Shown in pieces: positions 55,404 through 63,388 of a stretch of 64,000 nucleotides of DNA. Within the stretch, counting starts at the first letter, position 1; each line of letters starts with the position of its first letter. The notes under the pieces were generated by a model. The model was not told the origin of the DNA. It ran no database searches and worked only from the letters and a program-made list of their open reading frames with translations. Position numbers and translations under genes: made by a program. This DNA comes from Rhodococcus sp. Leaf278 (GTDB taxonomy: Bacteria > Actinomycetota > Actinomycetes > Mycobacteriales > Mycobacteriaceae): positions 62,001 to 126,000 of the forward strand of contig NZ_LMRR01000044.1 of assembly GCF_001426085.1 (NCBI RefSeq). Reading direction: 5' to 3'.

Positions 55404-55419
55404 CTTACTCGCCAGTAAG
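55404..55419. promoter_or_regulatory. Palindromic operator between fabG4 and fadA2
   Basis: CTTACTCGCCAGTAAG has perfect 6-bp arms (55404-55409, 55414-55419) around CGCC. It sits in the 143-bp gap between the fabG4 and fadA2 starts. Palindromes of the TTACT-N4-AGTAA type are typical TetR-family sites in actinobacterial lipid genes. One regulator could control both directions. The only TetR gene nearby is the Rv0238-like one 2-3 kb away. Confidence 0.65.
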
Positions 55420-55479
55420 ATGAAACTCCACCAGGGCCATTTCCCACAATGTTGGGGACCACGATGTTTGGAGACGTCA

Positions 55480-56778
55480 GTGACAAGCAAGCAGCTACGA
55501 CCGGTCGCAATCGTCGGTGGCAACCGCATTCCGTTCGCGCGTTCGGACAAGAAGTACGCGCTGGCGTCCAACCAGGACATGCTCACTGCCACCATCGACG
55601 GTCTCGTATCGCGATTCGGTCTGCAGGGCGAGCGCCTCGGTCTCGTCGCCGCCGGTGCCGTGCTCAAGCATTCGCGCGATTTCAACCTCACCCGCGAGGT
55701 CGTTCTCGGTAGCGCGCTGAGCCCGTACACCCCGGCCTTCGACATCCAGCAGGCCTGTGGCACCGGCCTGCAGTCGATCATCGCCGTGGGCGACGCCATC
55801 GCGTCGGGCCGTATCGATGCCGGAATCGGTGGCGGCGTCGACACCACCTCCGACGCCCCGATCGGCGTCAACGACGAACTGCGTGAGTTTCTGCTCTCCC
55901 TGAACCGGGCCAAGAGCACCGGCGATCGCATCAAGCTCCTCGGCAACGTCCGTCCCGGCATGCTCGGCATCGAGATCCCGCGCAACGGCGAGCCACGCAC
56001 CGGCTTGTCGATGGGCGACCACGCTGCCATCACCGCCAAGGAATTCGGCGTCCGCCGCGAGGACCAGGACGAACTGGCCGCAGCGAGCCACAAGAACATG
56101 GCAGCCGCCTACGACCGCGGTTTCTTCGACGATCTGGTGACGCCGTTCCTCGGCCTCACGCGCGACGACAACCTGCGTCCGGGATCGACCGTCGAGAAGC
56201 TGGCCACGCTCAAGCCGGTCTTCGGAACCAAGCTGGGCGACGCCACCATGACGGCCGGTAACTCGACGCCTCTCACCGACGGCGCGTCGGCTGCACTGCT
56301 GTCGAGCGACGAGTGGGCTGCCGAGCGCAACCTCCCGGTGCTCGCGCACCTGGTCGATTCCGAGACTGCAGCGGTCGATTACGTCCACGGCAACAGCTCG
56401 TTCAAGGACGGCCTGCTGATGGCTCCGACGTACGCGATTCCGCGTCTGCTCGCCCGTAACGGCCTCACGCTGCAGGACTTCGACTACTACGAGATCCACG
56501 AGGCGTTCGCCTCGGTGGTGCTCGCAACGCTGCAGGCGTTCGAGAGCGATGCGTACTGCAAGGAGCGTCTGGGACTGGACGGCGCGCTCGGTTCCATCGA
56601 TCGCAGCAAGCTCAATGTCAACGGATCCTCGCTCGCCGCGGGCCACCCGTTCGCCGCGACCGGCGGCCGCATTGTCGCGTCGTTGGCGAAGATGCTGGCC
56701 GAGAAGGGCTCGGGCCGTGGCCTGATCTCGATCTGCGCGGCCGGTGGCCAGGGCGTCACGGCCATCATCGAACGCTGA
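55480..56778 (+). CDS. fadA2: Acetyl-CoA acetyltransferase/thiolase FadA2
   Basis: 432 residues. The thiolase active site is intact: nucleophile Cys93 in DIQQACGTGLQS, His in EIHEAFASVV and the second Cys in SICAAGGQG. It cleaves 3-ketoacyl-CoA to acyl-CoA and acetyl-CoA, or condenses in reverse. GTG at 55480 has GGAGA about eight bases upstream. Divergent from fabG4-htdX, as in mycobacteria (Rv0243), so thiolase, ketoreductase and dehydratase are together and could form a reversed beta-oxidation or C4-extension route. A strong terminator follows. Confidence 0.95.
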   Translation: MTSKQLRPVAIVGGNRIPFARSDKKYALASNQDMLTATIDGLVSRFGLQGERLGLVAAGAVLKHSRDFNLTREVVLGSALSPYTPAFDIQQACGTGLQSIIAVGDAIASGRIDAGIGGGVDTTSDAPIGVNDELREFLLSLNRAKSTGDRIKLLGNVRPGMLGIEIPRNGEPRTGLSMGDHAAITAKEFGVRREDQDELAAASHKNMAAAYDRGFFDDLVTPFLGLTRDDNLRPGSTVEKLATLKPVFGTKLGDATMTAGNSTPLTDGASAALLSSDEWAAERNLPVLAHLVDSETAAVDYVHGNSSFKDGLLMAPTYAIPRLLARNGLTLQDFDYYEIHEAFASVVLATLQAFESDAYCKERLGLDGALGSIDRSKLNVNGSSLAAGHPFAATGGRIVASLAKMLAEKGSGRGLISICAAGGQGVTAIIER

Positions 56779-56818
56779 TCACTGCAGCTTCGGCTGCTCA
56801 CGATTCGGGGGACACAGG

Positions 56819-56860
56819 GTCGGCGGATCCGGCAATCGAGGGGTTTTCGGATCTGCCGAC
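56819..56860 (+). terminator. Hairpin downstream of fadA2
   Basis: GTCGGCGGATCCG (56819-56831) and CGGATCTGCCGAC (56848-56860) pair at 12 of 13 positions around a 16-nt loop. It precedes a second, U-tailed hairpin and may reinforce termination of fadA2. Confidence 0.5.
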
Positions 56861-56867
56861 CACAACG

Positions 56868-56903
56868 GAAAAAAGGGGCACGCCACCGCGTGCCCCTTTT
56901 TCG
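56868..56903. terminator. Bidirectional intrinsic terminator, fadA2 / ABC binding protein
   Basis: GGGGCACGC (56875-56883) and GCGTGCCCC (56888-56896) form a 9-bp stem with a 4-nt loop, bordered by an A-run on the left and a T-run on the right so that either strand yields a stem plus U-tract. This is the clearest intrinsic terminator in the window and ends both fadA2 and the convergent ABC operon. Confidence 0.95.
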
Positions 56904-56910
56904 TGTCCGA

Positions 56911-58230
56911 TCAGCCGGGGATGCCACTCTCCGGCGGGGTCGATTCCTCACCGGTGTATTCCTCGACGGCCGAATCGCCGATGTCCGTCTGCAGCACCGG
57001 AGTCAGGTACTCGGGAACTCCGCCGCGGATCTGGAAGACACTGGCACCGGAGATTCCGAGGTGACTTTCTTCCGAGTACCGGAACGGGGCGAGTTGCGGG
57101 CCCTCGAAGTCCTGTCCGCCGTCCTGAATGGCGGCGACGATGCCCTCGCGAGTGGGATTCTCGCCGGCTGCCTCCAGCGCCTGCACGAATGCGTATGCCT
57201 GGCTCAGACCGTAGATGCGGTAGTTGGTCAGTGGATCGCCGGTTACGTTCTCGGCCCAGACCTTCTGCCAGAGTTGGGTCCACGGATTCTCCGGGGAGTC
57301 GATGCCGGGGATGTACTCCAGCGAGATCATGCCTTCGAGCGACTGCGCACCGTCGGTGACGGCACCCTGGGAGAAGCGTCCGAGCAGGGAGCCGACGAGG
57401 TCCACGTCGGAACCGATCGAGCTGTAGAACCACTCGGGGTCGTAGTTGAGGCGCATGGCGGTCAGCTGACTGAGCGCGGTGTACGAGGGCACGTTGAAGC
57501 CGAGAATCAGATCGGCTCCGGCACCCTGCAGCGCTGCGATCTGAGGTGCGACGTCGGTATTGCCCGAGGTGTAGCGCACGACCTCGACGATTTGATCGTC
57601 GAGATACTGGCGCACCGCCTCCTCGCTGTCTCTGCCGAGGTCGTCGTCCTGGAGGAACAGGCCGACCTTGGCGTCGGGCCGGTTCTTCGTCACCCAGTCA
57701 CCGATGATCTTGCCCTCGACCTGGTAATCGGGCTGCCAGCCGAAGGTATTCGGGTACTTCTCCGGATCGTTGCCCCACATGATCGCGCCGGAGGAGACGA
57801 ACAGATCCGGCACACCCTCCTCGTTCAGAAAGTCGATCACTGCGCTGTGGGTTGCCGTGCCGAGTCCGCCCACGACGGCGAACACCTCGTCCTGCAAGAC
57901 GAGTTCGTTGACGACCTGCGTGGTGGTGGTCGGATCGTACGAGTCGTCTCGAACCACGTACTCGATCTGCCTACCGTTGATGCCGCCCGCGGCGTTGACG
58001 TAGTCGAAGTACGCCTGCGCGCCCGTGGGGATTTCGCTGTAGCCGGGTGCTGCGACCCCGGTCAACGGAAAGTGGGCACCGATCTTCACCGAGGTGTCGG
58101 TGATACCTACCGTCGAGCCTTCCGAGGATTCCGTCGCCTCGTCTCTACCGCCTGCGCCGCACGCTGCGGCCAACGAGACGACGGCGACGAGTGCGGTCGT
58201 TCTGACCGCCACCGATCCGAACTTCTTCAT
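56911..58230 (-). CDS. ABC transporter substrate-binding lipoprotein (branched-chain amino acid/amide type)
   Basis: 439 residues. The signal sequence ends in a lipobox (SLAAACGAG). The body is a periplasmic binding protein type 1 fold of the LivJ/UrtA family (ITDTSVKIGAHFPLTG, YFDYVNAAGGINGRQIEYVV, GIVAAIQDGGQDFEGPQL). It captures an amino acid, amide or related carboxylate and hands it to the adjacent permeases; the ligand is not decidable. ATG at 58230 overlaps the livM stop (ATGA). It is the last gene of the operon, followed by a strong terminator. Confidence 0.92.
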   Translation of the reverse strand: MKKFGSVAVRTTALVAVVSLAAACGAGGRDEATESSEGSTVGITDTSVKIGAHFPLTGVAAPGYSEIPTGAQAYFDYVNAAGGINGRQIEYVVRDDSYDPTTTTQVVNELVLQDEVFAVVGGLGTATHSAVIDFLNEEGVPDLFVSSGAIMWGNDPEKYPNTFGWQPDYQVEGKIIGDWVTKNRPDAKVGLFLQDDDLGRDSEEAVRQYLDDQIVEVVRYTSGNTDVAPQIAALQGAGADLILGFNVPSYTALSQLTAMRLNYDPEWFYSSIGSDVDLVGSLLGRFSQGAVTDGAQSLEGMISLEYIPGIDSPENPWTQLWQKVWAENVTGDPLTNYRIYGLSQAYAFVQALEAAGENPTREGIVAAIQDGGQDFEGPQLAPFRYSEESHLGISGASVFQIRGGVPEYLTPVLQTDIGDSAVEEYTGEESTPPESGIPG

Positions 58231-59270
58231 TTCATCTCTTTTCTGGTTGAACGCAACCTTCGATACGTGCCCACCAGACCCAGTGGGGCGAACAGGATGA
58301 CCAGGACGGTGAAGATTCCGGTCACCAGTGGTGCGAGTTCGGCGGATTGCAGACTGCTCAGCCCCAGATCGAGACCGAGGTTGGTGACCACCGGCGGGAT
58401 GTAGGTCAGCAGTATTGCTCCGATCAGGGCCCCGGACAGAGTTCCGAGCCCACCGATGACGACGGCCGAGAGCAGCGTCAGTGAGAGGGTCAGCGTGAAT
58501 CCGCTCGGTGCCGCGATGCGTGCCGACATCGCCAGAACAGCGCCACCCGCGCCCGCGCAGGCCGCGCTGACGACGAACGCCAGAATGCGTGCGCGACCGA
58601 GGTCGATGCCGGCCAGTTCCGCGGCGACCTCGTCGTCCCGGACGGCCCGCCAGCGGCGGCCGATCCGACTCGCGGAGACGTTCGCCAACAGGAAGAACAC
58701 GATGACGAGCAGTATCCAACTGACATAGGCGACGAATTTCGTTCCGCTGAGCTCGTTTCCGGTGACGAAGAACATCGCGTCATCGATCAGGTCCGGCACT
58801 TTCGGAGCCGGGACGACCAGGCCCTGTTCGCCGCCGAGGTAGTCCGAGAAGTACAGGGCCAGACCCGGGACGGCGACGGCGAGTGCCAGCGTGGCACCGG
58901 CCAGGTACGGCCCGTGCAACCGGGCGGCGGCCACTCCCACCACTACACCGACCACGGCCGAGATCACGGTGGCGGCGAGCAGTACCAGGGGTACCGACCA
59001 TCCTGAATCGTTGGCGCGCAGCATCAGTGCCGCGGTGTAGGCGCCGACGGCCATGAACGCGCCGTGTCCGAGGGAAAGCTGGCCGCTCAATCCGGTCAGC
59101 ACGGTCAGGCCACCGGCCGCGATCGCCAGGTAGGCGACCGAGGTGAGCTGGCTCTGGCGGAAGGTGCTCAGTGATTCGAGTGCGAGCACGATGACGACGA
59201 GTCCGATGACAGCACAGAGGAAGTGGCGTCGAACAGGCGTTGCCGTGAGGCGGGTGATAGTCGCGTTCAT
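58227..59270 (-). CDS. livM: ABC transporter permease, LivM type
   Basis: 347 residues with about eight to nine membrane helices. Family features are VAYLAIAAGGLTVLTGLSGQ, LSLGHGAFMAVGAYTAAL and RDDEVAAELAGIDLGRARIL, the last being the coupling-helix region that contacts the ATPase. One of two permease subunits of the importer. Its ATG is one base after the LivH stop and its own stop overlaps the substrate-binding gene. Confidence 0.9.
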   Translation of the reverse strand: MNATITRLTATPVRRHFLCAVIGLVVIVLALESLSTFRQSQLTSVAYLAIAAGGLTVLTGLSGQLSLGHGAFMAVGAYTAALMLRANDSGWSVPLVLLAATVISAVVGVVVGVAAARLHGPYLAGATLALAVAVPGLALYFSDYLGGEQGLVVPAPKVPDLIDDAMFFVTGNELSGTKFVAYVSWILLVIVFFLLANVSASRIGRRWRAVRDDEVAAELAGIDLGRARILAFVVSAACAGAGGAVLAMSARIAAPSGFTLTLSLTLLSAVVIGGLGTLSGALIGAILLTYIPPVVTNLGLDLGLSSLQSAELAPLVTGIFTVLVILFAPLGLVGTYRRLRSTRKEMK

Positions 59271-59271
59271 G

Positions 59272-60150
59272 TCAGACCCTCCTGGCGGCTGCGCTGGCGA
59301 ACAATCCGCTCGGGCGGACCAGAAGTACGACGATCAGGATCACCAATGCCGCGCTGGACACGAGATCCTGGCCGAGGTAGCCGCTGACGAAGCTGAGTCC
59401 GATGCCCATCAGCAAGCCGCCGACCACCGCTCCCGCCGGGCTGTCCAGGCCACCGAGAACTGCTGCGACGAAACCGAATACGACGATCGAGTCCATGTAG
59501 CCCGGATGCACCAGCGAGCCTCCTGCGATGAGCAGACCCGCCAGTGATCCGACGACTGCCGCCAGCGCCCAACCGAGGGTGAGCATGCGGCTCACGCGTA
59601 CTCCCAGGAGCTTGGCAACCTCCTGCTCGAAGGCGCTCGCCCGCATCTTCAGCCCCAGATCGGTGAAGCGGAACAGCAGGATGAGCAGCGCCAGTACCAC
59701 CAGGACGGCGATGATCTTGAAGATGTCGTAGCCGGTCAGCGCCACGTTGATCTCCCCGATCCGCTGGCCTGTGAGGCCGAACGGAGCTGGGAAGGAACGG
59801 AATTGGTTGCCGAAGATGATGGCTGCCACCGCGTGGATGATGATGAACAGTCCCAGCGTCAGGATCACCGGGTTGATGTGCGATGAGCTGTCGACGAACC
59901 GGATGACGAGTCGTTCGATCAACGCCCCCAGCAGTAGCCCGCTGAGGAGTGCGACTCCGAATCCGATCCAGTACGAGTACCCGGCGTCGATAACGACGAG
60001 TGCGACGTAGGTGGTGATCATGGCCATCGGAGCCTGGGCGAAGTTGACGATGCGTGTCGATCGCCAGATGAGTACCAGAGCGAGCGCGAAGGCGGCATAG
60101 ATCATGCCGGTCGTCACGCCGTTGATGAGGATGGTGAGCAGTTGTTGCAC
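59272..60150 (-). CDS. livH: ABC transporter permease, LivH type
   Basis: 292 residues, about eight membrane helices. VTTGMIYAAFALALVLIWRS at the N-terminus and KMRASAFEQEVAKLLGVRVS, the coupling loop, match LivH. GGLDSPAGAVVGGLLMGIG near the end is typical. It pairs with LivM to form the channel. It lies 22 bases after the livF stop. Confidence 0.9.
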   Translation of the reverse strand: MQQLLTILINGVTTGMIYAAFALALVLIWRSTRIVNFAQAPMAMITTYVALVVIDAGYSYWIGFGVALLSGLLLGALIERLVIRFVDSSSHINPVILTLGLFIIIHAVAAIIFGNQFRSFPAPFGLTGQRIGEINVALTGYDIFKIIAVLVVLALLILLFRFTDLGLKMRASAFEQEVAKLLGVRVSRMLTLGWALAAVVGSLAGLLIAGGSLVHPGYMDSIVVFGFVAAVLGGLDSPAGAVVGGLLMGIGLSFVSGYLGQDLVSSAALVILIVVLLVRPSGLFASAAARRV

Positions 60151-60172
60151 TGTGGCAGGAGTCCTTTCGGCT

Positions 60173-60895
60173 CTAGAACCCGAGATAGGCGTGTCGGAGG
60201 GCGTCGTCCCCGGCCAGGGTGTCGGCGGGGCCTTCCATCGCGACCTTGCCCAGATCCAGGACTACGGCGTGTTCGGCAATCGACAGTGCGCTGCGTGCGT
60301 TCTGTTCGACGAGCACGACGGTCATCGATTCGGAATCGACGAGTGCCCGGAGCGTCTCGAAGATCTGGGCGACGACTTTCGGTGCGAGCCCCAGAGACGG
60401 TTCGTCGAGCAGCAGGACCGACGGTGTCGCCATCAGCGCTCGGCCGATCACCAGCATCTGCCGTTCTCCGCCGGAGAGGGTGTGCGCGGACGAGGTTCGT
60501 CGGCCGGTCAGGGGAGGAAACATCTCGTAGATTCGGTCGAGGGTGACGGCGTCGTGACTTCTGTTGCGTCCCAACGCTCCGAGTCGGAGATTTTCGTCGA
60601 CGGTGAGTTCCGCGATCACTCCACGACCCTCGGGGACGTGCGCGAGCCCTTTGCGGGACATGCGATCCGGTGCCACGCCGACAACATCGACACCGGCGAG
60701 CTCGATGCGTCCCGATACCGGCCGGATGAGGCCGGACACAGTGCGAAGCAACGTCGTCTTTCCTGCTCCGTTGGCACCGAGCACGGCGGTGATCGCCCCG
60801 GCTGCGACGGTCATCGACACCGAATCGAGGGCGGTGACCGGCCCGTAACGCACAGTGAGGTCGGTGATCTTCAGGTGTGCCGCGTCAGTCGTCAT
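60173..60895 (-). CDS. livF: ABC transporter ATP-binding protein, LivF type
   Basis: 240 residues. Walker A is GANGAGKTTLL, the signature is LSGGERQML and Walker B is VLLLDEPSLGL, all canonical. LAHVPEGRGVIAELTVDENL is specific to LivF. The ATG at 60895 is chosen, overlapping the end of livG by 11 bases. It powers the importer as a heterodimer with LivG. Confidence 0.93.
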   Translation of the reverse strand: MTTDAAHLKITDLTVRYGPVTALDSVSMTVAAGAITAVLGANGAGKTTLLRTVSGLIRPVSGRIELAGVDVVGVAPDRMSRKGLAHVPEGRGVIAELTVDENLRLGALGRNRSHDAVTLDRIYEMFPPLTGRRTSSAHTLSGGERQMLVIGRALMATPSVLLLDEPSLGLAPKVVAQIFETLRALVDSESMTVVLVEQNARSALSIAEHAVVLDLGKVAMEGPADTLAGDDALRHAYLGF

Positions 60896-61688
60896 GTGCC
60901 ACTTCGTTTCCGAGGTATGCAGCGAGCACGGCGGGGTCCTCGCGGATCTGATCGGGCGTCCCCTGAGCGATGACCTTGCCGAAATCGAGTACGTAGATCC
61001 GGTCGCACACACTCATAACGAGGTCCATGTGATGCTCGACGAGCATGACCGACGTTGCCGGTCTTTCCGGTTCGGAATCTTTGGGTACTGCTGCAAGAGA
61101 ACGGATCTCCTTACCGAGCTCGCTCATTTCGTCGCTGGACAGGCCCGAGGCGGGTTCGTCGAGCAGCAGCAGTGTCGGTTCGCTGACGAGAGCACGCGCG
61201 AGTGCGACTCTCTTGCGCACCGCGTAAGGCAGGCTCGGCGGCAATCGGTGAGCGTGGTCGTCGATTCGCAATCGCTGCAGCATGGCCATTGCGACCGAGC
61301 GGACCGCGGCGTCGTCGGAGGAGCTCGACGGCAGCCCGAGGAGTCCCGCCAGGACTCCGGTTCGAGCCGTTCGGTCGGCACCGATCATGACGTTGTCCAG
61401 TACGGTCATTCGATCGAACAATCCGAGTCCCTGCAGGGTTCTGCTCATGCCGAGTCGGGGAAGGTCGTGCGGTCGGAGTCTGGGCAACGTCTTGCCGTGT
61501 CGGCCGAGTGTTCCCGATTGCGGGCGTACGAGTCCGCACGCAACGTTGAACAAGGTCGTCTTGCCGGCCCCGTTGGGTCCGATGACGCCGAGGACTTCGC
61601 CGGGGCGGACGTCGAGGCTGACTCCGGAGAGCGCGACGATTCCGCCGAACGACACTTCGACGTCCTTCAGGGTGAGAACCGGGTCCAT
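60885..61688 (-). CDS. livG: ABC transporter ATP-binding protein, LivG type
   Basis: 267 residues. Walker A (GPNGAGKTTLFN), Walker B (LLLLDEPASGLSSDE) and the LivG-specific TLQGLGLFDRMTVLDNVMIG are present. The ABC signature is unusual: LPYAVRKRVALARAL where the family has LxYGxQ-type text. The start is uncertain: ATG at 61688 fits the conserved N-terminus, while a TTG at 61706 has GAGGTG six bases upstream. First gene of the importer operon, divergent from the PucR-type regulator. Confidence 0.88.
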   Translation of the reverse strand: MDPVLTLKDVEVSFGGIVALSGVSLDVRPGEVLGVIGPNGAGKTTLFNVACGLVRPQSGTLGRHGKTLPRLRPHDLPRLGMSRTLQGLGLFDRMTVLDNVMIGADRTARTGVLAGLLGLPSSSSDDAAVRSVAMAMLQRLRIDDHAHRLPPSLPYAVRKRVALARALVSEPTLLLLDEPASGLSSDEMSELGKEIRSLAAVPKDSEPERPATSVMLVEHHMDLVMSVCDRIYVLDFGKVIAQGTPDQIREDPAVLAAYLGNEVAHDD

Positions 61689-61908
61689 CGTGTCGAGAGA
61701 GTTCAAGTGACGCACCTCACAATCTGTTGCGTTCACTATGGGGCGTCGCGCACAACGGGCGATATGGACGCTGCGCACAGAATTTTTGGGTCGCTGGGCA
61801 CCAGTACCGGTCAAATCGCCCTGTGATGTGGGCTCAGTGCGCAAAACTGTCAGGGTGGTTGCTCCTGGTGCTCGACGCGTATCGACGCGATCCGCTGCCC
61901 GCGGGGCG

Positions 61909-63159
61909 GTGACGGCCTCCGATCAGGAGAAGATTCGCAGCGCGTGGGCGGCGTTGACGCCGCGAGCCGACACGATCGCGGATTCCATCACGTTGGCACT
62001 CATCGAGCAGGAACCCGCCTACCTGGCGAGCTCCGCTCCGGACATCGCGGGCGAGATCAGGCGCAGTACCCGTGAGCACATCGGCCAGGGTCTTCGCACG
62101 CTGTCCGGCCTGCCTGCCGCGAACGACAACACCCGCGAGGTGTGGCGTCGCACGGGGAGGGAGCGCGCTCGCCAAGGTATTCCCATGGAGTTGGTACTGA
62201 AGGCGTACACGCTCGGGAGCCGAACGCTCTGGGAAGAGTTGATGCTCGAGCGAGAACAATGCCGATCCAGCATCGACGAGCATCTGCTGCTGGTGGCGGG
62301 TCAGCAGTTGTGGCGTGCGCTGGACAGTCAGTACGAAACTCTCGTCGAGGCGTACCGGCAGGAGAGTGCCCGAATGCAGCAGCGGGACATCGCCAACGTC
62401 CTGGAGATTCTCGACGGACTTCGATCGGGCCGTGGCGGCGATCCTGCATTCGTCATCGAAACTCGTGCCACACTGGGTCTTTCGGCTTCACAGCAAATTG
62501 CGTGCGTCGTCGGCCCACTCGACGATCAGGGATCTCCGCCGTTGCCCGCACCCGAGGACGCGTTAGATCAGATCGGCGCGGTATCGCATTGGAACACCAG
62601 GGACGGCCATCAATTCGCGCTCGTCGCGCTCGCCACCGGGTCGTGGAATTCTGTCGTCGATTCCCTCGCAGCGCAGGCTGTGGGGCCGGTCGGGGTCGCG
62701 CATTCACCCGAGGGTGTGTCGTCGTTCGCGGCGGCGTACCGGTTGGCGGCGCTGACGGCCGAGACCATCACCGAGGGCAGCGGCGTGGCGCTGGCGACCG
62801 AGCGTCTGCCTCGGGTGATCATGGCTGCCGATCATCAATCGTCGGAGTTGCTCGTGCGGCACGCTCTCGGCAGCTTGTGGACGCATCCGGAGCCACACCG
62901 CGGAACGCTGCTCGACACCTTGGCGCACATGCTTGCCTCCGACGGTTCGCCGACCAATGCCGCGAAGGCGCTCTACTGCCACCGAAACACGGTGATCTAT
63001 CGGGTTCGACGGATCGAGGAGTTGACCGGGCACGATCTGACCGATCCCCGAGATCGGCTTCTGCTTACTCTCGCCCTGGTCAGGACGGGGCACTGGACCC
63101 GTGCCGTCGGTCAAGGGGACAGTTCGACGCCCCGCGGATCATTCAATCGAATGAATTGA
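61909..63159 (+). CDS. PucR-family transcriptional regulator (CdaR-like, C-terminal HTH)
   Basis: About 416 residues. The C-terminal HTH_30 is clear: NAAKALYCHRNTVIYRVRRI followed by EELTGHDLTDPRDRLLLTLA. The middle is a GGDEF-like CdaR domain without catalytic motif and the N-terminus is helical. Such proteins are activators or repressors for catabolic and uptake genes, sensing an unknown metabolite. It is divergent from the ABC importer operon and probably controls it; the 220-base gap has no obvious palindrome. The start is uncertain: GTG at 61909 is given, earlier GTGs are possible. Confidence 0.82.
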   Translation: MTASDQEKIRSAWAALTPRADTIADSITLALIEQEPAYLASSAPDIAGEIRRSTREHIGQGLRTLSGLPAANDNTREVWRRTGRERARQGIPMELVLKAYTLGSRTLWEELMLEREQCRSSIDEHLLLVAGQQLWRALDSQYETLVEAYRQESARMQQRDIANVLEILDGLRSGRGGDPAFVIETRATLGLSASQQIACVVGPLDDQGSPPLPAPEDALDQIGAVSHWNTRDGHQFALVALATGSWNSVVDSLAAQAVGPVGVAHSPEGVSSFAAAYRLAALTAETITEGSGVALATERLPRVIMAADHQSSELLVRHALGSLWTHPEPHRGTLLDTLAHMLASDGSPTNAAKALYCHRNTVIYRVRRIEELTGHDLTDPRDRLLLTLALVRTGHWTRAVGQGDSSTPRGSFNRMN

Positions 63160-63215
63160 CGAGACATTTTTTTACTCGGTGTAACGAGCAGTCGAAGAGT
63201 GCATATATTCCAGGT

Positions 63216-63266
63216 GGCTCCGTGCTGCTGCCTGACCCCCGACCCGGCAGCAGTGCGGAGCCTTTT
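63216..63266 (+). terminator. Intrinsic terminator of the PucR gene
   Basis: GGCTCCG (63216-63222) pairs with CGGAGCC (63256-63262), and CTGCTGCC (63225-63232) pairs with GGCAGCAG (63246-63253); a small internal bulge separates the two stems and a 13-nt loop closes them. TTTT follows directly. It lies 57 bases after the regulator stop in the gap before the VanW gene. Confidence 0.85.
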
Positions 63267-63388
63267 CCGTCCGGATACCGAATATCGCCGAGTGAGCGTC
63301 GCCGTTCGGTTTGCGTAAGCTCGTGCGCGGGGTACTCGGTGCCCACAAGTAGAACTTTCATCGAACGGTGGTCCTGGAAGGGTCGAAC

